Shown here piece after piece: positions 50,763 to 62,896 of a stretch of DNA of 64,000 bases. Each line of letters opens with the position of its first letter. Position 1 is the first letter of the stretch. A program made the position numbers and the translations under genes. The notes below the pieces were generated by a model. That model searched no databases. It had not been told where the DNA came from and saw only the letters and a program-made list of their open reading frames with translations. Source of the DNA: Corylus avellana. Lineage: Eukaryota; Streptophyta; Magnoliopsida; Fagales; Betulaceae. The stretch covers positions 31,242,095 through 31,306,094 of the forward strand of contig NC_081544.1 of the NCBI RefSeq assembly GCF_901000735.1, read 5' to 3'.

Positions 50763-50798
<36 letters not shown>

Positions 50799-51264
50799 TT
50801 GTGTTTGGGGAATGTTTTAAATCAAAGGTTTTAAATCAAAGAATAGGAAGTCATATTCTCTTCCAAGTCCTTCAAATCTCTCTGTGTCTCTCCTTATCAG
50901 GAGACAACAAAACGAAGAGACGCCAAAAGTGAAACCCATGGATTGATGAGAACAAGTTGCTTCCGAATTCAGGATACATTGGCTGTTGCGGATAAAGGGA
51001 ATGTTTTAAATCAAAGGTTTTAAAGAGATAATATTTTGTTGGCATTTATAAGGCCCAACAAACTTAAACTATTAAATGAGCTATGGTAGGATATACTCTA
51101 GTGTTTGATATAGTACGGTGCAAAGCATCGGACTCACACGCGGGTTGTATGGCACATTGATGGCCATTTATTTTCGGACAGTCAAGATCGTTCGATTTAG
51201 TGGTTTGATCTAAACCATAGAATGCTTCTTATCTAGATCTAAATGTTGATCTAACGTCTTACCA

Positions 51265-51364
51265 NNNNNNNNNNNNNNNNNNNNNNNNNNNNNNNNNNNN
51301 NNNNNNNNNNNNNNNNNNNNNNNNNNNNNNNNNNNNNNNNNNNNNNNNNNNNNNNNNNNNNNNN
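51265..51364. other. Assembly gap of exactly 100 N
   Basis: A run of 100 N, a common placeholder for a gap of unknown size. It lies inside repeat DNA next to a GC-rich palindrome (TCTAGGGTGGCCGAAGCC), which may explain the failed assembly. Confidence 0.98.
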
Positions 51365-51784
51365 GTTTAAAAAATAAAAAATTAAGAAGTGTCCGGTCTA
51401 GGGTGGCCGAAGCCACCCCTAGGCCCAACAGGGGTGGCTGGCCACCTCTTAACTTTTTTTTTTTTCTTTTTTTTTTTTTTTTAATTTAAATTTAATTTTT
51501 TTTTTTTAGAAAAAAAAACTTGGGATGGAGGCATTTTGAGAAAAAAAAAAGTCAGAACGGTCGAATTGCAACAATTTGAAAGTTGGGGGTTCAAGTGTCA
51601 CTTTTTAAACATTGGAAGTCAAAGTGCAAGTGAGTGGATAGTTCAAGTGGTAAAACTGTAAAATGTGTTTTCCCTTTTTTTATTTTTTTTGGCATGTCCA
51701 CACAAGAGAAGGGGTAAGAGGATTCCAACTAGTAACCTTCACTTTATGAGGTGTGGTCCACTGTCGATTGAGCTACCCCTTAGA

Positions 51785-52066
51785 GACACAACGATCAGAA
51801 TTAAGTGCTAGTTGAATTATCAGTTTACAATAATTGAATAACAGTTTACATTTCAAAAATTCAAATTTTCAAATTTTGAAATTATCTGATCAGTTTTCGA
51901 AATTTGAAATTATTGATTAGTTTGGGACACAACGATCAGAATTAAGTACTAGTTGAATTATCAGTTTACAATAGTTGAATAACAGTTTACATTTCAAAAA
52001 TTCAAATTTTCAAATTTTGAAATTATCTGATCAGTTTTCGAAATTTGAAATTATTGATTAGTTTTA
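51785..52066. repeat. Tandem duplication, 141-bp unit, two copies
   Basis: GACACAACGATCAGAATTAA begins at 51785 and at 51926. The copies are almost identical, so the event is recent. Each unit holds two AAATTTGAAATT-type short palindromes. The 30-kb copy of this segment has only one related unit. Confidence 0.9.
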
Positions 52067-52240
52067 GATATAATTAACTAATATTCAATTCTCTTTATAT
52101 CCTTATCTGAATTTTAAAATTTGAATATATATTTTTTCTTGTCTCTGAAAAATTTGCTGTAACCCAATTGCATATCATTTTTAGTGGAACCAAATATTTT
52201 CCTAAGGAAAATAACATTGTAACACACCTTTTTTTTGTAT

Positions 52241-52895
52241 TTCCCTTATTTTTATAACACCATTTCCCAAAAACTCAACCGCTTCCTCATTGTACGACTA
52301 TGGGGAATTTCCCTTGTCAGGAGCGTGGGCTGAGCCGCTGAGCTGAGATCAATTTAGCATGAAAATAATGTACATGACTTTCTTTTTTTTTTGGGCCCTT
52401 TGGTGACATATAAAAATGAGTTTTCAATTATGCAAGTAACGAATTGTATTATCAAGGTATACGACCATACGAGAATTATAAAAAATAAAAAAACATTTAT
52501 CTAATTAATTTTCCATACTGTCATTAAATTTTATTTATTTTTAAACATGAATAAACCTTTTTTTTTTTTCTTTTTTTTTTTACCCATTTCAGAACATTTG
52601 AGAAAACCTATTACGTTCATTTTATTATAAGGAGATGGATATCAACTGTTGATGAATTTCGTTAGAAAGTTCAAGTAGATGAGAAGAAACATCGATCAAA
52701 GTTACTGTACACGGAAACTATTAGCAGGGTTAAGGGGGGAGGGGCAGAAATAGAAATGTACAGAAAGCTGCGGCGCTATGAGTTAGGCCACAACTAGTGC
52801 CACCCAGAATAGTTATAAACACACCACAAAACTTAATAGATATAAACACACCACAAAACTAGATGGATGTAGAAACAAATCAGTATTTGCCTTCT
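52241..52895. other. Spacer and 3' region of the kinase gene
   Basis: AT-rich, with T runs near 52390 and 52560-52582. The right part is probably the 3' UTR of the kinase gene on the minus strand. Confidence 0.45.
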
Positions 52896-55800
52896 CTACA
52901 ACCGCAGAATAGTTCTAAGTGTATCACAAAGATTTTGAATGGTCTGCTGCTCCTGTGTTGCTTGAATTTCCTGAAGTGGCATATCTTCATAACACCTGCA
53001 AATCAATGGCCGCATACAAAAGTAAGCAACAGTAGTCCAACAAGAAAAGCAGCCATTTAACTGTGTCTGCTTTAATTCCAGAGAAGAAAGTAAGAAAAAG
53101 CGGCATGGAAACATGTGGACGCGTGGTCTAATCCTCTGAGCTACAAGCTCTATATGCAAAGGCAAACAACTAATAACCATATGTAGTCAAAATCTTATGT
53201 TGCCACAAGTAGAAAAAAAGAAAATAGAAAAAGAAGATTCTGCAAGTTATCAGCACGACAATATAGTTAGAGAAGAGAAGCCATACATTTTGTGGTATGC
53301 TAAAGCCTGTGCCAAATTCATTAGTGTAGAACTTGATGTGAGCCTTTGGTAAACACTTGGAGGAAGGGGCATCTGCAGCACATCAAGTGCATAAGAAACT
53401 TACATCAAAACGGCACACAGAGAGAGAGAGAGAGAGAGAGAGGTAACCTCATTTTGTCCTCTCCGACCCTTTTTGGACAGTCCATCGCCGCCAGTAAAGA
53501 GCTCCTGCAATGCCTCCATGCATACGGTTCCACTATTATCCAGCTGCATGCCTCCAAGCACGTTGTCTGACAAAAGAGCAATAGGGGATATATCGGTTGC
53601 CCTCAAGAATGGAATTGGTACTGTATTGCCAGCTGCATATATGGACCAAAGCTGCAATGAAATTGAATCCTAGGTTAGCAAGCCCAGTTTGCAGCCACAG
53701 CAGTAGGCATTTCCAAATGCTCTAAAAGGAGAGAAAACGAGCCTAGCCAAATAGGCAAGCAAACAAAAGAGCAGAGTACAATAGCATGAGAAGAAAGTTA
53801 TTTGCCAAGCAAATGATATGAAAACATTCTCTGCATGATGCAGTTATTGGCAATAATCATATCCGCATTATCAGTTTTAGATAACCGCATCTGCATCCTG
53901 CGGTTACTAACCGCTATCCGCACGGTTATTGAACGCAGTTATTAACCGCTATACACATATCAAGTTTTGAGCTTGGGCTTGTTTTAGTGTTTTTTCTAAG
54001 CCCTAGTGTTTTAGATGAAATCCATATCTTGATTCCACATTCAAACTTAAAAATAACAAATAAAATACACCATATGATGGGTTCATCCAAAAAATACAAA
54101 CATACAAATTACAAAGGGCGGTTGTCCAAACTTCAAATGTAAATCCAACATTTGAGAGGAGAGAAAATAAAAAACCTAAACCAAACCCTATTCCAAAGGT
54201 CCAAATGATGTCGTTTTGGTGAATTTGTTTATATATATATATAGTATGCTGATGTAGTTATTAACCACATTCACGGATGGTAGATAGTTGCAGTTAATAA
54301 CCGTCCACTTCTACAACCCTAAAAAGAAGACTAGTAAACAATCCAAAGTTTCGAGACAATAAATTCTACGCTATCTGTGGGGTCCAGATTTCTATCAGCA
54401 AATAACCCAAATCAACTGTTCTCAATAACCGAATCTTCACAAACAGATCCAAGATTTATAATCTCATTAGATTTGTATAATAAAATAAAGTTAAATGGCT
54501 TTCAATTGCTTACTTCTCAAGCAGTTTTTAGCATATAAAATTCTGAACTATTACCTTGTCTTGCAATGCAAAAGCTTTCTGGCTAACAGTATCACTCTTC
54601 AATGTGCTACGGCTTATACCACTGCCACCTCCCAGCTCTGCCTGAGAAATACCTTTAGTCTTCAGGTTCTGCTCAGTGGAGCTAGATACAGAGTAAGGAG
54701 ATGTTTGTATGGTCAGTGTAACAGAATTTGATTCTCCAACTAAATTGTTGTTTGCTCCAACACCTCTTGTATTCTCCACCCTGATAAATTGGCAACAATA
54801 TCATAATTTAAGTGCAAGATAAGTAAAGACTTGACAAGAAAGGGTGACAGTTAAGCAGGGAGATGTATCACGAGCATTTGCTTAACCCAATAAACTACAA
54901 AATAACGTCATTTTTGAAAATTTGCAAAATCACTGTCTACAACCATATATTGGAAAACAACCATTTCTGACTTCAGAAAATATTGAAATCAACTTTGACG
55001 AGATTTGCAGAAATATCTGCATATCTATATACCATAAAATAATCCCTTCTGTAACAGACTGAAAATCAATTTAAATAAAGGAGGGAGAAAGGGTGGGTGG
55101 GGACCTAGATTTAGGCGCCTAAATGAACTTCAGATATAAAGACTGAGGGAAGTACCGAGACGCAGTTGATATGCCTCCTGCAGCAGGAACAGAAAGGCTT
55201 TCAACATGTTCAAGAGCAGGGGAGGGTTCTTTAGCATCAGAAACTTGTGATTGAGTGACTATCTTTTCCATCTCATCTCCACCATGAACTATCACGGTGT
55301 CAAAGTTACCTGTCATATATAAAATCCACGTACATCAGAAAACATACTGTCTAGGTACAAGCAGCATCATTTAAAAGGATGCTATAACCTCCTGGCTCTT
55401 TAATACGCACAGGAAATATGATTTCCTTTCTCCCAAAAAAAGAAAGAAAGAAGACTTATTGCCATTCAATAAATTGTATTAACTCTGCGTAACAGTTAAA
55501 AAATAGATGTTCAAGTAATCCAAAAATGTAAATTGGCACTACAATGATCAAAAGACAAAACAAAAAGAAGATGGGAAGATCATTGCCACCAGATTCCATG
55601 GAAATAAAGTATATGTAAAGACATATGTTGCGATGGGCTGCTAGACAAGTTTACATCAGGTTTTATAGATTGACAACGCACATCCAGAGATTAAAGATAC
55701 CAATAGGTAGTCAGTCGTATGAATTCCGATTTTTTTTCTTTTTTTTGGGGGGGGGCGGGTTGTGGAGGAATTTTTTACCATTTTATGGATTATGTCCTCA

Positions 55801-58613
55801 TCAAGAGAGGAAAAGACAGCATCACGCTATCACTATCAGAAATGGGAGGCACCTACAGCTTTTTCATAGCATACATGCCGACAGTCTTGAAACCCAAGGG
55901 TGACTTTACAATCATACAGCAGACTAGCAATTATTAACAACTGATCACCAAATTAAAGCATGCGATCAGAAAAATCAGTTAAAGCATGCAATCAAAAGAT
56001 CGATTGGGATTTTCCACTACAATCAGAAAATCAGTTTCGGAATGTTCCAATCACCAAATTTGGTATTAGTTCATTTGAGGATTTTCTTTAAAGATTAGTG
56101 ACTGTGGAGAAAGGAAACAACCTTCACACATGCTCACAAGCACAAATTAATAGATTGATTGTTCAACTTTAATTTATAAAGTAGATCACATTTAAATAAA
56201 TGGTCGGGTTCAAGTTGATCGCGATGTTCATTACCATGAATATTCAATTTCATAAAATTCAATCAGCCGCTTATTTTTCTGAAAATATACAATTTACTTG
56301 TAAATTGTCAGGTTCAAGAAGTTCATTACCATGAGTACTCAACTGAATCAAATTCAATGAGCATTTATTTTTCTGAAGATATTGGTGCTTGAACCTTAAC
56401 ATAACCTCAGGCTAGAAGATGTTCTCCCACAAGAATTCAAGTCCAACCAATCACATAATATGGAAGACATGCATACCTTCTCCACCCAGTTTTACACCAT
56501 CTGATATGTGCTGCTTCCTCAAAGTGCTACTTGCAGGCACTTCATTTTCAACTTGAAGCCCAATATTATAAGGCCTTGATGGAACAGTATCTCCATATTC
56601 CTGATTCAGTTTTGGAGCTAGCAGTGGCTGTTTCAAATTATCAACAGTCAAAACAAGATAAAATATTTCTACTGAAGAGAGACACCCAGTCAGGGTTGGG
56701 GGGACAAAGAAGGAAAGGAGGAAGAGACGGATGGAAGCATTGAGGGAGAGACTGCAAATATGAAGAAATTGCAACATACATCATCTTCTGGTAAAGTTGG
56801 AAGAGTTTGTGCTTCCAGAGCCATGGAGGCCCTAATTTGCCTTGCCTTTTCAATCTTTGGTGACATTGCAGAAGGTCCATATTTGCATTTCTCAATGAAT
56901 TTGTGCTATGTTTTAAACACAGAAGAGATAGCTCAAGTCAGAATGAAAGCACGTTTAATGACAAATGCATCAAGGATAACAAAAGGAATCAATTTATTTT
57001 GTTAAAGAAAAAGAATGTGCGCAAAAACATTAGGTATGTTGAGGCCCATATTAAGACTCAAATCTGCATAGCTTTTTCTCCCTTTCTGAAATTATAATCA
57101 GCAATTAAGAATTTAAAAAACATTGTGTATAACGATCTCTTAGAAAATTTCTGAATTTCTGACAATTTCCTAATCATCAATGCTTAAAAGCAAAATGAAA
57201 CATATTAAATTCCCAAACTCCATGGAACTTTAGCCTATAAATGATGCTTGAAATGCTAGATCAATAGATCACACCATATAGCCTACAACAACCAGCTCCC
57301 ACTGAAATTTGTAAAACTCTTCCATACAACTAAAGTAATATATCTCCCATTAACATCCAAGCCATAAGAGTTTTCCCTTTTTCCTTGGAAGAGCTTTTGG
57401 AAGGTGAATGCTCCATCTCATATCACTTTCTTCACTTGGACAACAGCTTTGGATAAAATCCTTACGATTGATTGACAACCTTAGGAGCGGGGACTTACAC
57501 TTGTCAACTAGTGTTGTCTTTGTAAGAAGAGCGAGGAGACCACAAACCACCTTCTCATCCATTGCGAGTTTACTAGCGAGGTATGGCATTTGGTTCTCAT
57601 TCTTTTTGGAGTCTCGTGGGTCATGCCGGGCAATATTCTAGAGTTACTTCAATGTTGGCTATTTGGAAAGTCATCTCTTCTTTACTTATGTGGAGCATTT
57701 GGAGAGGAAGAAATAGACGTCTTTTTGAGGCCTGCAACTCTAATGTGCCACAATCAAAAGCCTCTTTCTTGAGCTTCCTTTTAGATTGGGAAATTACTTT
57801 TGTTCTTAATTTCTCCTCCTCTCATCTTGTAGATTTCAAATAAAGCCTTAAGAGACAAGATGTGTAGCATATTAATTTATTGCACCAATTTTTTTCTAAA
57901 ATGTGTATTATTATGCAAATAGAGATGCTAATAAACGTACTTTCAACATCTCAAACGCGGTAGGGCGCAGACGAGGTTCTTTTGTTAGGCTCTTTGCAAT
58001 AAAATCGTGGAACACAAGAGACCTGCCAAAAGAGATAACTTACATTTGAATACCATAGATAGGATATTTATCATGGTTTAAATGAGAAATGTCATAACAA
58101 AGAGCAGAAAGAGTAGGGCATATATGCAACAGAAGTTGAAAGAACCACCATGAACTTAGAAACCTCCGCACGCAAGATTTCTAGCAGAACTTAAAAGAGC
58201 CACTATAAGCTTGTATTGCTCAAGTATTTCATGTTAGTTAAGCTTGCCAATTTTATCACACCCACACCTCAAGGGTTATTATAGGCTTATAACCTGGTTT
58301 GTTTAACAGCTACCTCCATAAGGAATGACTTAAGAACATTACTGAATTAACTCAGATTGGGATTGGGTAAGTAATCTCGTGCAGGGCTTAAGAACTCTTG
58401 ATTACGGACCCAATTTGTGAATATGAAAAGGATTTTTTTTATATATATATACTCATGACAGTCACCTCGACCCACAACAGATGAGGTTCAAGCACACAAT
58501 CTGTTCTCAAAATTTTGTGCAGTTTCAAACTATAAGCTTTCAGGATATGTCCAGAAAAGAGATCCCATTGATGCCCTATAAGAACTCCTCTACAATGCAG
58601 TAGGAGAGGACAA

Positions 58614-58652
<39 letters not shown>

Positions 58653-61600
58653 TTGTGTGTTGGTGTATCCTGACCTTTCTAACATTCCTGGAACAAACAC
58701 AACTATTAAGCCAACCTATAGAAACCAACCCACCCAACTTAGCCAAGACTGAAACTAGTAAGAGCAGTGGTTGAACATATATTATCTCAAGAGTTGAAGA
58801 TTAGTTACACCACAATGGAACTAACAGCTGTACACTTGTCCCAGTAATTTTGAATTCAAGCACCGGTAATTTTCACTTAGCAGGCTCGGGACAAAGCAGT
58901 GATATGACCCTTTAATGTTGTAGCAACCATGTAAATTTTAATATCTTAGTTTGAAATGGTACAATGTTTAATCAAGAATAAGAACAGAGTCTTCTAAGGG
59001 CTGTTTGGTTTGCGGAATAGACTCCTGGAATGGAATGGATATTCCTATGGAATAATCATTATTTTGTTCGATAAGAGTCTATTCCTAGGAATAGTTATTC
59101 CCGTGGGAATCACTATCCCTTACACACAGGTATAGCTATTCCTCTTAAAAATGAAAGGAATAACTATTGTTGAGGTAATGGACTAAGTTTTCCAAATAAA
59201 CCATTTTTTTTTTCTCTCCAACTTTAAAAAAAATAAAAAAAAAATAAAAAAATAAAAAAAACCTTGTGGGTGGCCGGCCACCCACAGCAGGAACTGGGGA
59301 TGGCGCGGCCACCCACAAGGTTTTTATTTTTTTATTTTTTATTAAGTTTTGGAAAAATTAGAAATCATATGGGCTTTTTAGTAATTTTGGTTCAATTCCA
59401 ATTATGAAACATGTGTTGCTACCAAACTAAAGAATTGGAATAATTATTACATTCCAAACCTCTTCTATTCACAGTAATACCTGTTTCTTTTCTTACTGGA
59501 ATACCTATTCCATAAACCAAACAGGGCCTAAATGCCCAAACATGGGCTTCACCTTTAGTGAATTTTCTCTCTTTTTTTTAGTAGCAAGATTTAGATATAA
59601 ACACTCTTTTAACTTTTTGAAAGTTGAAACTTATTTTGGTACAGCCTAAAAGGGAAAGCAAGGAACGTATTTTGGGGCAGTGGGAGTAGGTACATTATGA
59701 ACTGAAAGGTTCAATAGAAAGGTAGATCATATAAAAATGAAACTGTAGCTTCATGAAAGCAGATTTGAGGGTATACATGTAAATACAGATGAGCATATGG
59801 AGACATTTGATGGGAAGAAGAGATCAAAAGATGATCGTAAAAGGATTGTCCAACTAATGAGTGCCTAACAAGTTTAAAGGAAAGATAGACAAAAGAGCAC
59901 TTTACTACGCTAAAGCACATTGGATAACTGTTGCTCTTGCCTGACTCTTTGAATTGTAATCAAAGCATCGTGATACCAGGTGGCTAAAACAACTGCTACT
60001 TCCAAGTTACCACTCACAAACTGTTATTACAATATGTTCATGTAATTGACTTAATAACAAACCATTTTTCTTTATCCTCGAGCATCGGAGCTGGCTCAAT
60101 GGATATCATGAATAAAACCTATCAAAAAGAAATAAATAAGTCAAATATTTCCTCGTCACTTTTTTAACACTAAATCATGCTTAATATTAAACATGCATCA
60201 ACAAGCAAGTTAGAATACAACATCATTCCTAAACTGTTAAGACATATGATTAAAGGGGAGAAAGATATAGAATCTGTTTCCAGTAACATAGAATGTAAAG
60301 TAATCCAGGAATTGACTCCATCACTGCTCTACAAACTGACAAACCATATAACACCATGAACCTTCGTTTAGCCACTGGACATCATACACATGGATTCTAC
60401 TCCAACATTACATCTAATTCTTCAAAATTGCTTTAGCTGCTCTTCAAGAAAATGGCCTAGAATGAGTACACAAGTACATAATAAAGCTCAAAAATTGATT
60501 AGAAGTTTTAAATATGTAGGGCCCACATATAACATCCGATAGAGACAACTCTTACCAGATTTTGAAGATTAAGTCGCGAGGCGTCTGGCATTAAATACTT
60601 ATAATAAAAATAAAAAATAAAAAAAAGGCATCTAGCATTAAATCAGTTTTAAATTGGGGTCTTTGGTGTGAGTTATAAGAGTTCTGCACAGTGACAGAAC
60701 TGGAAGTATCTGCCAAGTCCTGCACAGACCTTTCTTCTAGTATATGTCATTTAAGTTAGGTCTAGAGTTCTGGATAAATCTTTAAGAGTCTTACCGGTGT
60801 CTCATTGAGTTTATAACTTTATTAGATAGTTTCTAAAGTGGAAGTCTTTTTCCTTTTAGTGTTGAAGGAAGAATTATTTACACATCTGACAACTGATTGC
60901 AAAGCCTAATTTCAAAGTAATTGTGGACAAAGGGGAGAATTGTAGACAACCCAGAATGCCTTGGACGGTTGGACCCCTACCCTTCCAAATATGGTATGCA
61001 CCAGATTCTCGGATGCCCTTTCAGACACCACAAAAGATTAGCAACTTTGCTACAAATAATTTTCGGGAGACACTCTCAATATTGCATTTATTTCTCAAGA
61101 TGTCCTCTGCTATTTTAACTGTACGATATATATATAACGTAGGAGAACTTTACTCAGATTAATTGCGCGTCGCAAATGCATACTGTACAACAATCTTCAC
61201 CGTTAATCAAACTCCTACGGGTAACTAACCCCACCTGCCAGAACCAGTTACCAAGTAACCTAGGAGTTTTCACTTCTGACGGGCTAAGCAGTTTATCCTC
61301 ATGCACTGAATGCATAATAAAAGTAGCAGAATACATCACTATGTAACAAACATGTTCCACATAGACAAATGTACAAACATGGAGTATAGTGTGACAAATG
61401 CAAATATAAATTACAACATAACAACAAATTATAATAAAAAAATAAAAATGCAAAAAAATCATGCACTAACCCTCATTGGATGTACTGCCGATCTTGGAGG
61501 AAGTCCCTGAAAAATAGATGGAAAGAGATAAAGGATTACGAGATAACAAGAAACATGACTTAAGTGAATGTCATGTACAGAAGAATAAAGAAAAAAGTCA

Positions 61601-62896
61601 TTCAACACAAAAAATTTCTCAAATGAGCAAATACCATAATTCTTTGTTTAATATATGCTAGAAATTGAATGGTTAGAAGATATACCTCAGCCATTTCAAT
61701 TGCAGACACACCAAGAGCCCATACATCCACCTGGATCAAGGAAGATAAAATTGTAGAGTGACCACAAGGTGCATTAGAGCAATTATACATCACAAACAGT
61801 AAAACTTGTGAGCAATTAAACCAAAAATGTTACCAAACACCTGAATTTGAATAAGTGTACTATTCAAGGTGCAGTATTCAATCAAAGGAACTTTCCCTAG
61901 CTTCCATTTTTCTTTTCTTTTTCTTTTTTGTTTTATAAGTAAAGGAGCATCACTCTAAATTACTATCATTCTCATCCCAACTTTTAGATTCTTTTACAAT
62001 TCTTTCAACATTTAGCGCCATGACTATGCATCATCTTTTTAAGTAGTGGCATCTTCTAACAATCAATGGCTCTGTTTATTAATATGTTTTGAAGAGTGGT
62101 TTTTTTTTTTTTTTTTGATTTAAATAAGTGTTTCGGTGTGACATAAAGGTGAAAATTGTTTTTGTGTTTTTAGGAGTGTTTTATATTTGGGTTGTTAATG
62201 TTTTTGTTTTGAGAAGAGAAAATAAAAAGCAGAAAACAAAAAATTTAATAAACAGAGCCAATGACCATCCATACACATACACGAGAAGAAATTAATTGAA
62301 CCCACTCGGATATTAAATATCTTTTTAATGTTTTTTACAAGCTCTCATGCAAATTAGGATTTACTAATTTTTTTTCCACTTACCTTTGCATGTACATGAG
62401 TGTTATCCACGTGCTCCTTACTTTTATAACAAGTACAGTTTTTTTTTTTCACTCACCACTTGGGCAAAATATTGAATCACAGGGAAAACGCTTGTAATGG
62501 CTCCCAAAAATTACATGCAAGAATAGGTATGTGTTGATTAAAAATAAATAACAGAACTCTTCCCTCAAAAAGCAATTGCCTTCCTGCTTTCAATAATACA
62601 CACCAACTTTATATTTATGCGGCAGCTAACAATGCAAATTCTGCTTTTGTTTCTTAGTATGATTTCTCTGCGGCCCCCAAGGAACTTTAATAAATTTTCA
62701 CTATCTCTGCAGGTGTTTCAACCTTTTGTTAAAAAGGTAAGTAATCCAATGAGAGAGAAGGCAGGATAGTGGGGAGACATTAGTAGAGAGGCCCAAAAGA
62801 AAATTAAATCCACAGAAGTCAAAGCATATGAACCTTGCCATCATAGCGACTTTCTTGAATAACTTCTGGAGCCATCCAATGTGGAGTGCCAATGAA
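52896..62896 (-). CDS. SIK1: SIK1-type Ste20/Hippo-like protein kinase, 3' part (12 exons)
   Basis: Twelve exons on the minus strand join in phase into the C-terminal 442 residues: 62834-62896, 61686-61730, 61471-61506, 60063-60118, 57941-58022, 56780-56905, 56477-56627, 55156-55309, 54555-54780, 53448-53651, 53287-53372 and 52896-52995. The first holds the end of the activation segment and the APE motif (FIGTPHWMAPEV); then VDVWALGVSAIEMAE (subdomain IX) and RLRPTAFEMLK (subdomain XI). A variable region and a conserved C-terminal domain (LWSIYAAGNTVPIPFLRATD, then MPLPPSVYQRL) follow. Stop TAG is at 52896-52898. It resembles Arabidopsis SIK1 (At1g69220), related to MST/Hippo kinases, which binds MOB1 and acts in growth and immune signalling. 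The N-terminal half with the ATP site and DFG lies beyond the window; no further exon was found between 62897 and 64000. Confidence 0.92.
53870..54310. repeat. Repeat with GCGGTTA motifs in a kinase intron
   Basis: Several GCGGTTA / TAACCGC copies cluster near 53900-53950, and ATAACCGTCC lies near 54300. A similar GCGGTTA-rich patch occurs near 20580-20640. Probably a MITE family, but the ends are not clear. Confidence 0.35.
57355..57850 (+). pseudogene. LINE 3' fragment with zinc-binding reverse-transcriptase domain
   Basis: On the plus strand the frames read FPWKSFWKVNAPSHITFFTW, then CCLCKKSEETTNHLLIHCEF, then SIWRGRNRRLFEACNSN, the order found in the zf-RVT region at the end of plant LINE proteins. 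Frameshifts and stops break it. It lies antisense inside a kinase intron. Confidence 0.75.
58998..59528. mobile_element. Tourist-like (PIF/Harbinger) MITE
   Basis: It starts GGGCTGTTTGGTTTGCGGAA and ends CCATAAACCAAACAGGGCC, with TAA on both sides (58995-58997 and 59529-59531), the 3-bp target duplication of this superfamily. A GC-rich palindrome (59262-59320, CCTTGTGGGTGGCCG against its complement) lies in the middle. It sits in the intron between kinase exons 60063-60118 and 57941-58022. Its ends resemble those of the 24716-25754 element. Confidence 0.82.

Larger units (their letters stand above)
50741..52240. repeat. Second copy of the 30-kb segment, with extra insertions
   Basis: It shares three collinear blocks with 30027-31000. 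This copy additionally holds about 160 bp (50840-51000) matching the inside of the 24716-25754 element, a GC-rich palindrome beside the assembly gap and a tandem duplication at 51785-52066. Confidence 0.75.
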
